Source: Spirochaetia bacterium (lineage in GTDB: Bacteria; Spirochaetota; Spirochaetia; Sphaerochaetales; Sphaerochaetaceae). From it: a stretch of 33,230 nucleotides of DNA. The DNA lies in the NCBI GenBank assembly GCA_009930325.1, contig RZYO01000019.1, positions 1 to 33,230 on the forward strand, read 5' to 3'. Both the position numbers and the translations under genes were made by a program. The notes beneath the pieces are model-generated. The model was not told where the DNA came from. It saw only the letters and a list, made by a program, of their open reading frames with translations, and did no database searches. Positions 16,604 to 24,352 of this stretch are shown piece by piece; the stretch's first letter is position 1, and each line of letters begins with the position of its first letter.

Positions 16604-18082
16604 ATGAAAAGAAAATTAATCTTATTATTAGCAATCACATGTTCTTGTTTTTCTATTTTTGCGCAAGGCAGTAAAGAACTCACAATTAGTAATCCAATTT
16701 TAACTAATAAAAATGCAAAAAATGTCATTTTATTAATTGGAGATGGAATGAGCATAGCCCAAATAGCAACAACAGATGCTTTTTTAGGAGCTTCTGAGAA
16801 TACTTATGATAAACATTTGAATTTTGAGAATTTTAAAAATCAAGGTTTAACAACAACTTATGCTCAAGATAGACTAATTACTGACTCAGCAGCTGCTGGT
16901 ACTGCACTAGCCACTGGTAGTAAAACATACTGTGGTGGGATTTCAGTGGATATTAATAAAAATAATTTAAAAACTATTTTAGAATATGCTCAAGATTTGA
17001 ATAAATCTACTGGTATTGTAACATCAACACGTGTTACACATGCAACTCCAGCTGTATTTTTAGCAAATAATATAGATAGAGATGCAGAAAATGAAATTGC
17101 AGTTGATGAAGCTTATAGTAATGTGACTTTTTTAGCTGGTGGGGGATATAGGAATTTTATTTCTCCAAATAATTCTTACAATTTGAAATCGAAGAGAACA
17201 GATGATAGAGATTTAATTGTTGAAATGGAAAAAATGGGATATATCAGTTTTATTGGTGAAAATGATACAACTAAGTTTTTAAATTATAATCCTAAAAAAG
17301 ATGATAAAATAGTTGGATTGTTTGCAGCATCACATTTAGATTATGCTATAGATAAAGCAAATCAACCAACACTTTCACAAATGACAAGTAAAGCAATTGA
17401 GACTTTATCTCAAGATAATGATGGGTTTTTCTTAATGGTAGAAGGTGGTAGAATTGACCATGCTTGTCATGCAAATGATGCTGTAAGTGCAATTGAAGAT
17501 ACACTTGCTTTTGAAGAAGCTGTACAAGTTGCTATAGATTTTTACAATGAAAATCCAAATGATACTTTGATAATTGTTACAGGGGATCATGAAACTGGTG
17601 GATTAACTTTAGGCTTTGCAGCTACTGCGTATGAAAGTGCTTATAACCAATTACAGAACCAAAAAATATCTTATGAAAGATATGGTATTGATTATTTTAA
17701 TAAATACAAGAAATCTCATGATTTATCAAATTGTAGTGTAAATGATTTAATTGGAGATTTGGATTATTATTTTGGATTAAACAACCTATCACAAGACGAG
17801 ATTATATCTCTAGATGATGCTCTAAAGAGATCTATTGCTGGTGAAATAATAAAAGGCTCACAAATTAATGATTATCTGTTGTATGGTGGATATGAACCAT
17901 TTATTATGGAAATAACACACATTCTAAATAAAAGAGCTGGTGTAGCCTTTACTTCTTATTCTCATACTGCTGTTCCTGTTGGAACTTTTGCCTTAGGTGT
18001 TTCAAGTGAGAAAGTAAATGGTATGTTTGATAATACAGATATTTTTAATATCATTTATGATGCAATGTTTGCTAATAACTAA
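16604..18082 (+). CDS. Exported alkaline phosphatase (PhoA superfamily)
   Basis: This 492-residue phosphomonoesterase has a signal peptide at residues 1-20 (cleavage after IFA, mature QGSKEL). The metal and catalytic motifs are complete: G46-D47-G-M first metal aspartate, T-D94-S95-A-A-A-G nucleophile loop with Ser95 as the residue phosphorylated during catalysis, EGGRIDHACHAND (Asp/His zinc site) at about 285, TGDHETGG at about 328, and the late SYSHTAVPVG His. It therefore should release phosphate from exported or extracellular monoesters. AGGAGA lies before the ATG, and the upstream region has a 10-bp inverted repeat. A YibE/F-family gene follows after 5 bases, and a sugar ABC/phosphodiester-glycosidase cassette follows that. 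Confidence 0.95.
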   Translation: MKRKLILLLAITCSCFSIFAQGSKELTISNPILTNKNAKNVILLIGDGMSIAQIATTDAFLGASENTYDKHLNFENFKNQGLTTTYAQDRLITDSAAAGTALATGSKTYCGGISVDINKNNLKTILEYAQDLNKSTGIVTSTRVTHATPAVFLANNIDRDAENEIAVDEAYSNVTFLAGGGYRNFISPNNSYNLKSKRTDDRDLIVEMEKMGYISFIGENDTTKFLNYNPKKDDKIVGLFAASHLDYAIDKANQPTLSQMTSKAIETLSQDNDGFFLMVEGGRIDHACHANDAVSAIEDTLAFEEAVQVAIDFYNENPNDTLIIVTGDHETGGLTLGFAATAYESAYNQLQNQKISYERYGIDYFNKYKKSHDLSNCSVNDLIGDLDYYFGLNNLSQDEIISLDDALKRSIAGEIIKGSQINDYLLYGGYEPFIMEITHILNKRAGVAFTSYSHTAVPVGTFALGVSSEKVNGMFDNTDIFNIIYDAMFANN

Positions 18083-18087
18083 TTAAA

Positions 18088-19212
18088 ATGGAAAAAAAGA
18101 ATTTTAATGTAAGTAAACAATTTTCAATTTTTTTAACAATTCTTACTTTATTAATAGCTTTTATTCCAAATAGTTTTAATTCAACACAACCACTAAAAAC
18201 TTATAAAGCTAAAGTGGTTAGTGTTGATAATACTAATTTAGAACAATATGGAATTTCTAAAGTTGGAAGTCAAAGTTTGAAAGTTGAATTATTAAATGGT
18301 GAATATAAAGGGCAAATAGTAAAAGGTGTTAATTATTTGATGGGGAAGATGGAGCTTGATAGTGTTTATGAAAATGACATGAAAGTATTAGTAAAACCTT
18401 ATATTGTAGATAATAAAATTAACAGCGTTACTTTGTTAGGATATTATAGAATTGATATTGAAATTATTTTAATGATACTATTTGGAACATTTTTAATATG
18501 TTTTGCAGGTTGGACAGGCTTTAAAGCATTAATATCTTTTTGCTTTTCTGCAGTTATGATTTTTAAAATTTTATTACCTATGTTTTTACTTGGGTTTAAT
18601 CCGATAATTATTTCTATGATTGTTGTAATAATATTGTCTTTTGTAATTATATTTATAATAGGTGATTTTTCAAAAAAAGGATTTGCAGCTTTTTTAGGAA
18701 CTGTAAGTGGTGTTGTTGTAACTTGTTTATTATCTATAATTTTTACTGACTTATTAAAAATAAGTGGAGCTGTAAAGCCTTTTATGGAAACCCTGTTATA
18801 TAGCGGGTATTCTAATATAAATATTACAGATATTTTTATTTCTGGTATATTTATGGCAGCCAGTGGTGCTTTAATGGATATTTCGATGGATGTTGCTACT
18901 AGCATAGAAGAGGTTTATTTTCATAATAGTCAATTAACACAGACTCAGTTGATTTTATCAGGATTAAGGGTAGGTAGAACAGTAATTGGTACTATGACTA
19001 CTACTTTATTATTAGCTTATTCAAGTAGTTATATGGGATTTTTGTTAGTTTTTTTAGCACAGGGCACTTCTTTAATACAAATATTAAATTTAAATTATGT
19101 AAGTTCTGAAATCTTAAATACTGTTATTGGTAGTTTTGGTTTAGTGTTGACTGCTCCATTAACAGCTATAATTGCTGGTATTTTATATTCAAAAGGAAAT
19201 ACACAAAAATAA
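18088..19212 (+). CDS. YibE/F-family membrane protein
   Basis: This is a 374-residue membrane protein. Helix 1 is at about residues 11-28. An extracytoplasmic segment follows to about 125 (including the YKAKVVSVD and EYKGQIVKGVNYL pieces typical of YibE/F N-termini). About seven TM helices then contain the family's core motifs FAGWTGFKAL and SGALMDISMDVATSIEEV. Function is poorly known; some relatives have been proposed as transporters. It starts 5 bases after the phosphatase stop with no visible Shine-Dalgarno (TAATTAAA before the ATG), so translation probably depends on coupling to the phosphatase gene. Confidence 0.85.
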   Translation: MEKKNFNVSKQFSIFLTILTLLIAFIPNSFNSTQPLKTYKAKVVSVDNTNLEQYGISKVGSQSLKVELLNGEYKGQIVKGVNYLMGKMELDSVYENDMKVLVKPYIVDNKINSVTLLGYYRIDIEIILMILFGTFLICFAGWTGFKALISFCFSAVMIFKILLPMFLLGFNPIIISMIVVIILSFVIIFIIGDFSKKGFAAFLGTVSGVVVTCLLSIIFTDLLKISGAVKPFMETLLYSGYSNINITDIFISGIFMAASGALMDISMDVATSIEEVYFHNSQLTQTQLILSGLRVGRTVIGTMTTTLLLAYSSSYMGFLLVFLAQGTSLIQILNLNYVSSEILNTVIGSFGLVLTAPLTAIIAGILYSKGNTQK

Positions 19213-19240
19213 TTTTTTTCATTATGTTTTTAAAAACTAA

Positions 19241-19269
19241 TTGAAAGATGAATAAATTAATACTATATT
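19241..19269 (+). promoter_or_regulatory. Promoter of second sugar ABC operon
   Basis: TTGAAA (19241-19246), a 17-bp spacer and TATATT (19264-19269) form a good sigma-70-type promoter. It implies a leader of about 110 bases before the binding-protein ATG. The leader has only weak pairing (CAATATT 19294-19300 with AATATTG 19325-19331) and matches no riboswitch I recognise. Confidence 0.55.
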
Positions 19270-19388
19270 GTTATATGAGCTTAGATTTATAATCAATATT
19301 AATTATGAAAAAAGCCTAAGTTCGAATATTGCTATGTGGTAATGTTTGATTTAAAATTAATTTACATAAAGGATAAGGGAGAGAGAAA

Positions 19389-20711
19389 ATGAAAAAATTA
19401 TTAAGCACATTATTCGTACTATTTTTTATAAGTTTAACAATGTTTGCTAATGGGCAAAAAGAAAATTCACCTGTTGCAGCTGATGAACCAGTTGTTTTAG
19501 AATGGTGGACATGGGATCCTGATATGAAAGAAAAGAATCAGGAGATTATTGCTAAATATGAAGCAATGCATCCAAACGTAACAATAAATAATACTATAGT
19601 AAGTACAAAAGAGTATTGGACTAAGATTAGAATCTTAGCAAACCAAAATAAGCTTCCAGATGTATTTACAATGAGTTCTAGTACACTAGAAGAATGGACA
19701 GAAAATAATTTAGTATTACAATTAGATAAATTTATTGACAGTGATGATACAAGAGATAAGTTTTATCCCTCATTATTAGATGCTGTTAAAGATGTAAGCG
19801 CAACAGATCATTATTATGCACTTCCATTCGCACTTGTAACAACTAATTTATTTTATAATAAAGATGCATTTGATAAAGCTGGATTAGCATATCCAAATGA
19901 TGATTGGACTTGGGATGATTTTAGAAATGCCGCAAAGAAATTAACTATTGATAAGGATAATGATGGGAAAATTGATCAATATGGGTTCTGGTTCTATGGT
20001 AGATATACTCACATAGAATCTTGGATATATGCAAATGGTGGTAATTTATTAAATCGCGCTACTATGAGATTTGAACCAGATGCAGCTGCTTTAGAAGCAT
20101 TAAAAATGTTAACAAATCTTGTTTTAGTTGATAAGAGTGCTCCATCACAAAAAGATATGAGTTCTGTAAGACAACAAGATGTATTCCCACAACAAATGGC
20201 TGCTATGTGGGTAGATGGATCTTGGAATATTGATAACAATAGAAATGTAGCTGATCCGTCCCTTAATTGGGGAATTGCAAAGATTCCAACAGGTCCTAGT
20301 ACTAACAATCCAATAACTTATGCATGGGCAGATGCTTATTCAATTGCACCAAATACTAAATATCCACAAGAAGCTTGGAATTTTACTAAGTATGTAGCAG
20401 GAGAAGGTTTATCTTTAGATATGTATATGGCAGGAAAGATTCCATCTTATAAAGCATTAACAGAATCAGATGCTTTTGATGATCCTAATCAAAAACCTTC
20501 TGAAATGTATATCTTAAAAGAGCAAGCTGCTAGTCCAATGAAAACTTCATTTACAAAAGGTTGGAGTGAATGGAGAGGTTATGGAGCTGCTGAAGCTTTA
20601 GGCTTTAATGGATTAATTGATGGCGTTATAAATGGAGAGATGACTTTAGATCAAGCTCTTGTAAAAGGCGAAAAATCAATTAACACTGTTCTAAGTAGAT
20701 ATTATAAATAA
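19389..20711 (+). CDS. Sugar ABC transporter substrate-binding protein (family 1)
   Basis: This is a 440-residue extracytoplasmic binding protein. The signal peptide is residues 1-20 (cleavage after MFA, mature NGQKEN). The mature domain begins VVLEWWTWDPDM. PDVFTMSSSTLEEW and ALPFALVTTNLFYNKDAFDKAG are family-1 core segments. DKDNDGKIDQYGFWF at about 195-209 is a DxDxDG loop that often binds calcium in this family. MWVDGSWN at about 275 likely contributes aromatic stacking. GGGAGAGAG-like purine sequence precedes the ATG. It leads a four-gene operon with two permeases and a phosphodiester glycosidase, which is the best hint to ligand type (a glycosyl phosphodiester), by inference only. Confidence 0.93.
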   Translation: MKKLLSTLFVLFFISLTMFANGQKENSPVAADEPVVLEWWTWDPDMKEKNQEIIAKYEAMHPNVTINNTIVSTKEYWTKIRILANQNKLPDVFTMSSSTLEEWTENNLVLQLDKFIDSDDTRDKFYPSLLDAVKDVSATDHYYALPFALVTTNLFYNKDAFDKAGLAYPNDDWTWDDFRNAAKKLTIDKDNDGKIDQYGFWFYGRYTHIESWIYANGGNLLNRATMRFEPDAAALEALKMLTNLVLVDKSAPSQKDMSSVRQQDVFPQQMAAMWVDGSWNIDNNRNVADPSLNWGIAKIPTGPSTNNPITYAWADAYSIAPNTKYPQEAWNFTKYVAGEGLSLDMYMAGKIPSYKALTESDAFDDPNQKPSEMYILKEQAASPMKTSFTKGWSEWRGYGAAEALGFNGLIDGVINGEMTLDQALVKGEKSINTVLSRYYK

Positions 20712-20719
20712 TTTATTAA

Positions 20720-20752
20720 AATACTATGGTTACTTTTTGTAGCCATAGTATT
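20720..20752 (+). terminator. Intercistronic stem-loop after second binding-protein gene
   Basis: AATACTATGGTTAC (20720-20733) pairs with GTAGCCATAGTATT (20739-20752) over 14 bp with one wobble and a TTTTT loop. It lacks an immediate T-run, so partial termination or 3'-end stabilisation is more likely than full termination. Confidence 0.65.
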
Positions 20753-20780
20753 CCATTGTATCTTTTAAAAAGGAAAATTA

Positions 20781-21668
20781 ATGAAAAATAAGAAGTTATT
20801 GTGGCACGGCAGATTTACTCCTTGGGTATTCTTATTGCCAACTTTAGTTGGTTTATTGGTATTTAGATTAATTCCTATTGTTTGGGCTTTTATATTGAGT
20901 TTTACTCAGTGGTCATTATTAGGTTCCCCAAAGTTTGTTGGCTTAGTAAATTACTTTGAAGCTTTTAAAACTGATACCTTTATTCAAACTATTTCAAATA
21001 CAATTGAATTTTCAATAATATATGTAATTGGATCTATTTTATTTGGTCTTATATTAGCTGTATTAATAAATATTAAATTGAAATCGATAGCTTTCTTTAG
21101 AGCATTAATATATTTACCTGTTGTAACCTCAGCAGTAGCAGTAGGTATTGTCTGGAACTGGATTTTAGGACCAAATTTAGGTTTATTAAATTCAATATTA
21201 GAATCTTTAAATTTACCAGCCCCTTATTGGTTAGGAGATCCAAAGCTTGCCCTAACAACAGTAGCAAGTGTACAAGTATGGAAAATGGCTGGATACAGTA
21301 TGATATTATTTTTAGCAGGCTTACAAGGAATATCTGAACAAACTCTTGAAGCTGCAATAGTAGATGGAGCAACAAAATTTCAAAGGTTCTTTAAAGTTAC
21401 ACTTCCAATGTTAACACCAACTGTATTTTTTGTACTAACGGTATCAATTATTGATTCATTTAAAAACTTTGAATTAATATATGCAATGACTAAAGGCGGG
21501 CCTCAAAATTCAACAAACACATTAGTTTATGATGTATATTTAAATGCATTTGTATATTATCGAGTAGGATATGCATCATCAGTAGCTTTTGTATTGTTAA
21601 TTTTTGTAGGATTATTAACTATTTTTAATTTCTACATTAAAAAGAACTGGGCACAGCCATTGGAGTAG
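20781..21668 (+). CDS. Sugar ABC transporter permease 1 (MalF/UgpA type)
   Basis: This 295-residue permease has six TM helices. The N-terminus WHGRFTPWVFLLPTLVGLLVFRLIPIVWAF is the usual UgpA-type start. The EAA loop EAAIVDGATKFQRFFKVTLPML lies at about residues 194-215, and GGPQNST follows in the last periplasmic loop. AAAAGGAAAA precedes the ATG. It overlaps nothing; permease 2 begins 3 bases after its stop. It forms the translocation pore with that protein and takes ligand from the binding protein encoded at 19389. Confidence 0.93.
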   Translation: MKNKKLLWHGRFTPWVFLLPTLVGLLVFRLIPIVWAFILSFTQWSLLGSPKFVGLVNYFEAFKTDTFIQTISNTIEFSIIYVIGSILFGLILAVLINIKLKSIAFFRALIYLPVVTSAVAVGIVWNWILGPNLGLLNSILESLNLPAPYWLGDPKLALTTVASVQVWKMAGYSMILFLAGLQGISEQTLEAAIVDGATKFQRFFKVTLPMLTPTVFFVLTVSIIDSFKNFELIYAMTKGGPQNSTNTLVYDVYLNAFVYYRVGYASSVAFVLLIFVGLLTIFNFYIKKNWAQPLE

Positions 21669-21671
21669 GAT

Positions 21672-22514
21672 ATGAGTAAAATAAATAATAAAGTGAATCC
21701 TATTCGACTTGTTTTAATTATTATAGCATCTTTAATTGCTATATTCCCTTTTTTGTGGATGTTACAAAACTCTTTTAATACAGAACAAAATATATTTTCT
21801 AAAGGTATTTTTAAAATACCCGATTTATTATTTAAATCAAATATGTTTGAGAATTATAAGATTGTAATTGGTAAATATAATTTTGGAAGATATACTTTAA
21901 ACTCAATTTTTATATGTTCATTAGCTTCATTAGGCCAAGTTATTATTTGTACTTTAGGTGGTTTTGTTTTTGCAAGAATGACATTTAGAGGAAGTAAAGT
22001 AGTCTTTACGCTTTTATTAATTACATTAATGGTTCCAGTCCAAGTAACAATAATCCCAGAATATTATATTATGATGAAATTAAATTGGTTAGATACTTTC
22101 TTACCATTAATTGTACCATCTTTTTTGGCTGGTGCTTTTGGAACATTTATGTTAAAAGAATATTTTGAACAAATACCAGATGCATTATTAGATGCTGGAA
22201 TTATCGATGGTGCAAATGCTTGGAAGATGTATATTTATATATTCTTACCACAATGTTCAGCACCAGCAGCTACATTATTTATAATAGCATTCATGAATAA
22301 CTGGAATGACTTATTAAGACCTATGTTATATTTAACTAAAGAGAGTTTGTATACAGTTACTCTTGGATTAACACAGTTTCAAAGTCAATATTCAGCAAAA
22401 TGGAATTTATTATTAACAGGCAGTGTATTGTCTATTTTACCATTAGTAATAGTATTTATTTTTGCACAAAAATATATTATTGAAGGCTCTGTTTCTTCTG
22501 GAATTAAAGGATAA
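21672..22514 (+). CDS. Sugar ABC transporter permease 2 (MalG/UgpE type)
   Basis: This 280-residue permease has six TM helices. GGFVFARMTFRGSKV lies in the cytoplasmic loop, LLDAGIIDGANAWKMYIYIFLPQ is a somewhat divergent EAA motif (EAA is replaced by DAG), and the terminal IIEGSVSSGIKG is characteristic. GGAG overlaps the upstream stop and acts as ribosome site. The phosphodiester-glycosidase gene follows after 3 bases. No ATPase gene is present. Confidence 0.93.
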   Translation: MSKINNKVNPIRLVLIIIASLIAIFPFLWMLQNSFNTEQNIFSKGIFKIPDLLFKSNMFENYKIVIGKYNFGRYTLNSIFICSLASLGQVIICTLGGFVFARMTFRGSKVVFTLLLITLMVPVQVTIIPEYYIMMKLNWLDTFLPLIVPSFLAGAFGTFMLKEYFEQIPDALLDAGIIDGANAWKMYIYIFLPQCSAPAATLFIIAFMNNWNDLLRPMLYLTKESLYTVTLGLTQFQSQYSAKWNLLLTGSVLSILPLVIVFIFAQKYIIEGSVSSGIKG

Positions 22515-22517
22515 ATA

Positions 22518-23855
22518 ATGAATAGTCGAGTTGAAGAGGTATTTTTGGATGATGGAAATATTCAAAAATACCAATTAGTTACGGGTTTTGAGTGGGATAA
22601 ATTAGATTTCAAGTCACCTAAATTTGATAAAAAAGTTATAAAATCAATGGCTAGATTGTATGATGTAAATATTATAGTAAAAAATCCAAATTTATATGGG
22701 TATTTAGTTTTTTTTAATTGTAGTTTAGAAAATATTGATTTGAATAGAAATACTAGTATTGGTTATATTTTTAATGATCAATTATTATTGAATTATTATT
22801 TTAATAAAGCAAATGATGAGAAAAAAGTTAAAATTTTAAATAATCAATTAATTTTTGAAGATAATAATTTACAAGTTATTTATGATAATTTATTAGAAAA
22901 TAATTTAATTGCAATATCTAAAGGAGCCCTTGATACAATTGTTTTTATGCCAGTTTCTTCTAATATGGGATATTTAAGTGATATAAAAGCAAATAATTTA
23001 TCAGTAAATAGCCATTTTTTCTTAATGGATAAAACAGATATTGATTCTCCGTATGATGAATTAGGTACTCCACATAGTTTAGCATTAAAGAACTCAAAAA
23101 TTTTATTACCACCATTAAATCATCGAGAATGTCTATTAATTGATTACAACAATAATGCTAAAATTGAAAATTTAGAAGTTGATGATTTAAAAGTGCTAAT
23201 TGATAAAATTATTTATGAGAATGAAGTAAATTGTAAATTTTTTTATAGGCCTGAAAATAGAATTACTCCAAAAACACTTGGTTGCGATTTAATAATTGTT
23301 AAAGATAAAGTTGTTGCTATTAAAAAAGGTGGTGAATCTTATATTCCAATGGCAGGTTTCATTATTCAAGTTGAAAATCAAATAGAAGTTAAAAATAATA
23401 AAATTGAATATGCTGGAGAAAAGATAAATTATAAATTTGGAATTCAAGTTGGCCCTGCAATGACCATTAATAATAAGCAAACAACAAAATTGGATTGTCC
23501 TTTTTACAAAGGAGACGGCGTTCCTTATCCTTCAACTGTGTATCCTTTAGACTTTGATAAAGCAAGAGCTGCAAGAATAGGTCTTGGTACTTATAAAAAT
23601 GAGCCAATATTAATTTGGGCTGAAGGGGCTGGAAAATTAGGATATATTAAAAAAGAAGAAAGTTGCGGAGCTTCTCTTTTAGAGTTTTCCTCTTTCTGTA
23701 ATGATTATGGAATAGAAAATTTAGTTAATTTAGATGGTGGAGGCTCAGCTCAACTAATTTATAAAGGTAAAAGAGCTTTAAAAATTGCTGATAGAGAGAT
23801 AGATAAAATAACGGAAGCTGAGAGACCAATTCCACTAGGATTAGTTATTAATTAA
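22518..23855 (+). CDS. Phosphodiester glycosidase (NAGPA domain), cytoplasmic
   Basis: This 445-residue protein has a C-terminal NAGPA-like domain: ARIGLGTYKNEPILIWAEG at about 355-373, then the signature N404-L-D-GGG-S410-A-Q, and finally the IPLGLVI end. An earlier N-S-H-F-F stretch near 168 and GTPHSLALKNSKI match the N-terminal part of the same domain. The known mammalian enzyme removes GlcNAc from GlcNAc-phosphate-mannose diesters; bacterial relatives are thought to act on sugar phosphodiesters. Most family members are exported, but this one has no signal peptide and is the last gene of an ABC sugar importer, so the substrate is probably imported and cut inside. The first ~150 residues are not recognised. 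The 3' end overlaps the opposing membrane-protein gene by 15 bases. Confidence 0.82.
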   Translation: MNSRVEEVFLDDGNIQKYQLVTGFEWDKLDFKSPKFDKKVIKSMARLYDVNIIVKNPNLYGYLVFFNCSLENIDLNRNTSIGYIFNDQLLLNYYFNKANDEKKVKILNNQLIFEDNNLQVIYDNLLENNLIAISKGALDTIVFMPVSSNMGYLSDIKANNLSVNSHFFLMDKTDIDSPYDELGTPHSLALKNSKILLPPLNHRECLLIDYNNNAKIENLEVDDLKVLIDKIIYENEVNCKFFYRPENRITPKTLGCDLIIVKDKVVAIKKGGESYIPMAGFIIQVENQIEVKNNKIEYAGEKINYKFGIQVGPAMTINNKQTTKLDCPFYKGDGVPYPSTVYPLDFDKARAARIGLGTYKNEPILIWAEGAGKLGYIKKEESCGASLLEFSSFCNDYGIENLVNLDGGGSAQLIYKGKRALKIADREIDKITEAERPIPLGLVIN

Positions 23856-24350
23856 ATCTTTAATTGAATTGTTTTTTAGGTATTTAAACAAGTATATTAA
23901 TGAAATAAAAGTTAGTGTTGTAATAGATATCCACTTAATGTTAGTGGATATTGTACTAATTAATGCTATATTGTTATTATTTTTAATTAGGTATTTAATT
24001 GTTGAGAAGTTTTCTATAATATCTGTAAAAAAAGTAAAAATAATTAAAAAGTTAATGTAATATAACTGTTTATAGTTTTTGATTATTTTTGATAATAATA
24101 TGTAATAAAATAGTGAATATGAAATGGGGAATAAAAAATCTAAACTTGTTGCAAATATTAAATAAGCTTTAACTTCTGAATTAGAAAAACTGTTGTTTAT
24201 TTCTTTAAAAGTTTTTGGAGAAAGAAATAGTTTTGTTTCAGCAAGATTTGTATTAAAATTTTTTGATACAAAAATAAAAATTCCGAAATACACTAAAATC
24301 ATAAATATAAATGATATAATAATAAAATTAAAATGTTTTTGATTTTTCAT
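23841..24350 (-). CDS. Small four-helix membrane protein, unknown function
   Basis: This 169-residue protein has four strongly hydrophobic helices at about residues 9-29, 64-87, 98-114 and 135-155, with short loops. A loop of about 30 residues after helix 1 contains LSPKTFKEINNSFSNSE. I recognise no family and no catalytic motif. It starts 2 bases after the alpha/beta-hydrolase stop on the same strand, indicating an operon, and overlaps the converging phosphodiester-glycosidase gene by 15 bases. It could assist or anchor the exported hydrolase, but nothing in the sequence proves that. Confidence 0.7.
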   Translation of the reverse strand: MKNQKHFNFIIISFIFMILVYFGIFIFVSKNFNTNLAETKLFLSPKTFKEINNSFSNSEVKAYLIFATSLDFLFPISYSLFYYILLSKIIKNYKQLYYINFLIIFTFFTDIIENFSTIKYLIKNNNNIALISTISTNIKWISITTLTFISLIYLFKYLKNNSIKDLINN

Positions 24351-24352
24351 AA

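Noticed and set aside
18444-18905. 153-codon minus-strand ORF inside the YibE/F gene
   Set aside because: It is entirely within a well-supported gene, has no ribosome site or recognisable domain, and reflects low stop frequency opposite hydrophobic codons.
1-20733. Shared ATACTATGGTTA at the window start and at 20721
   Set aside because: The match is about 12 bases; one copy is transposase coding sequence and the other a hairpin arm, so chance is the simplest explanation.
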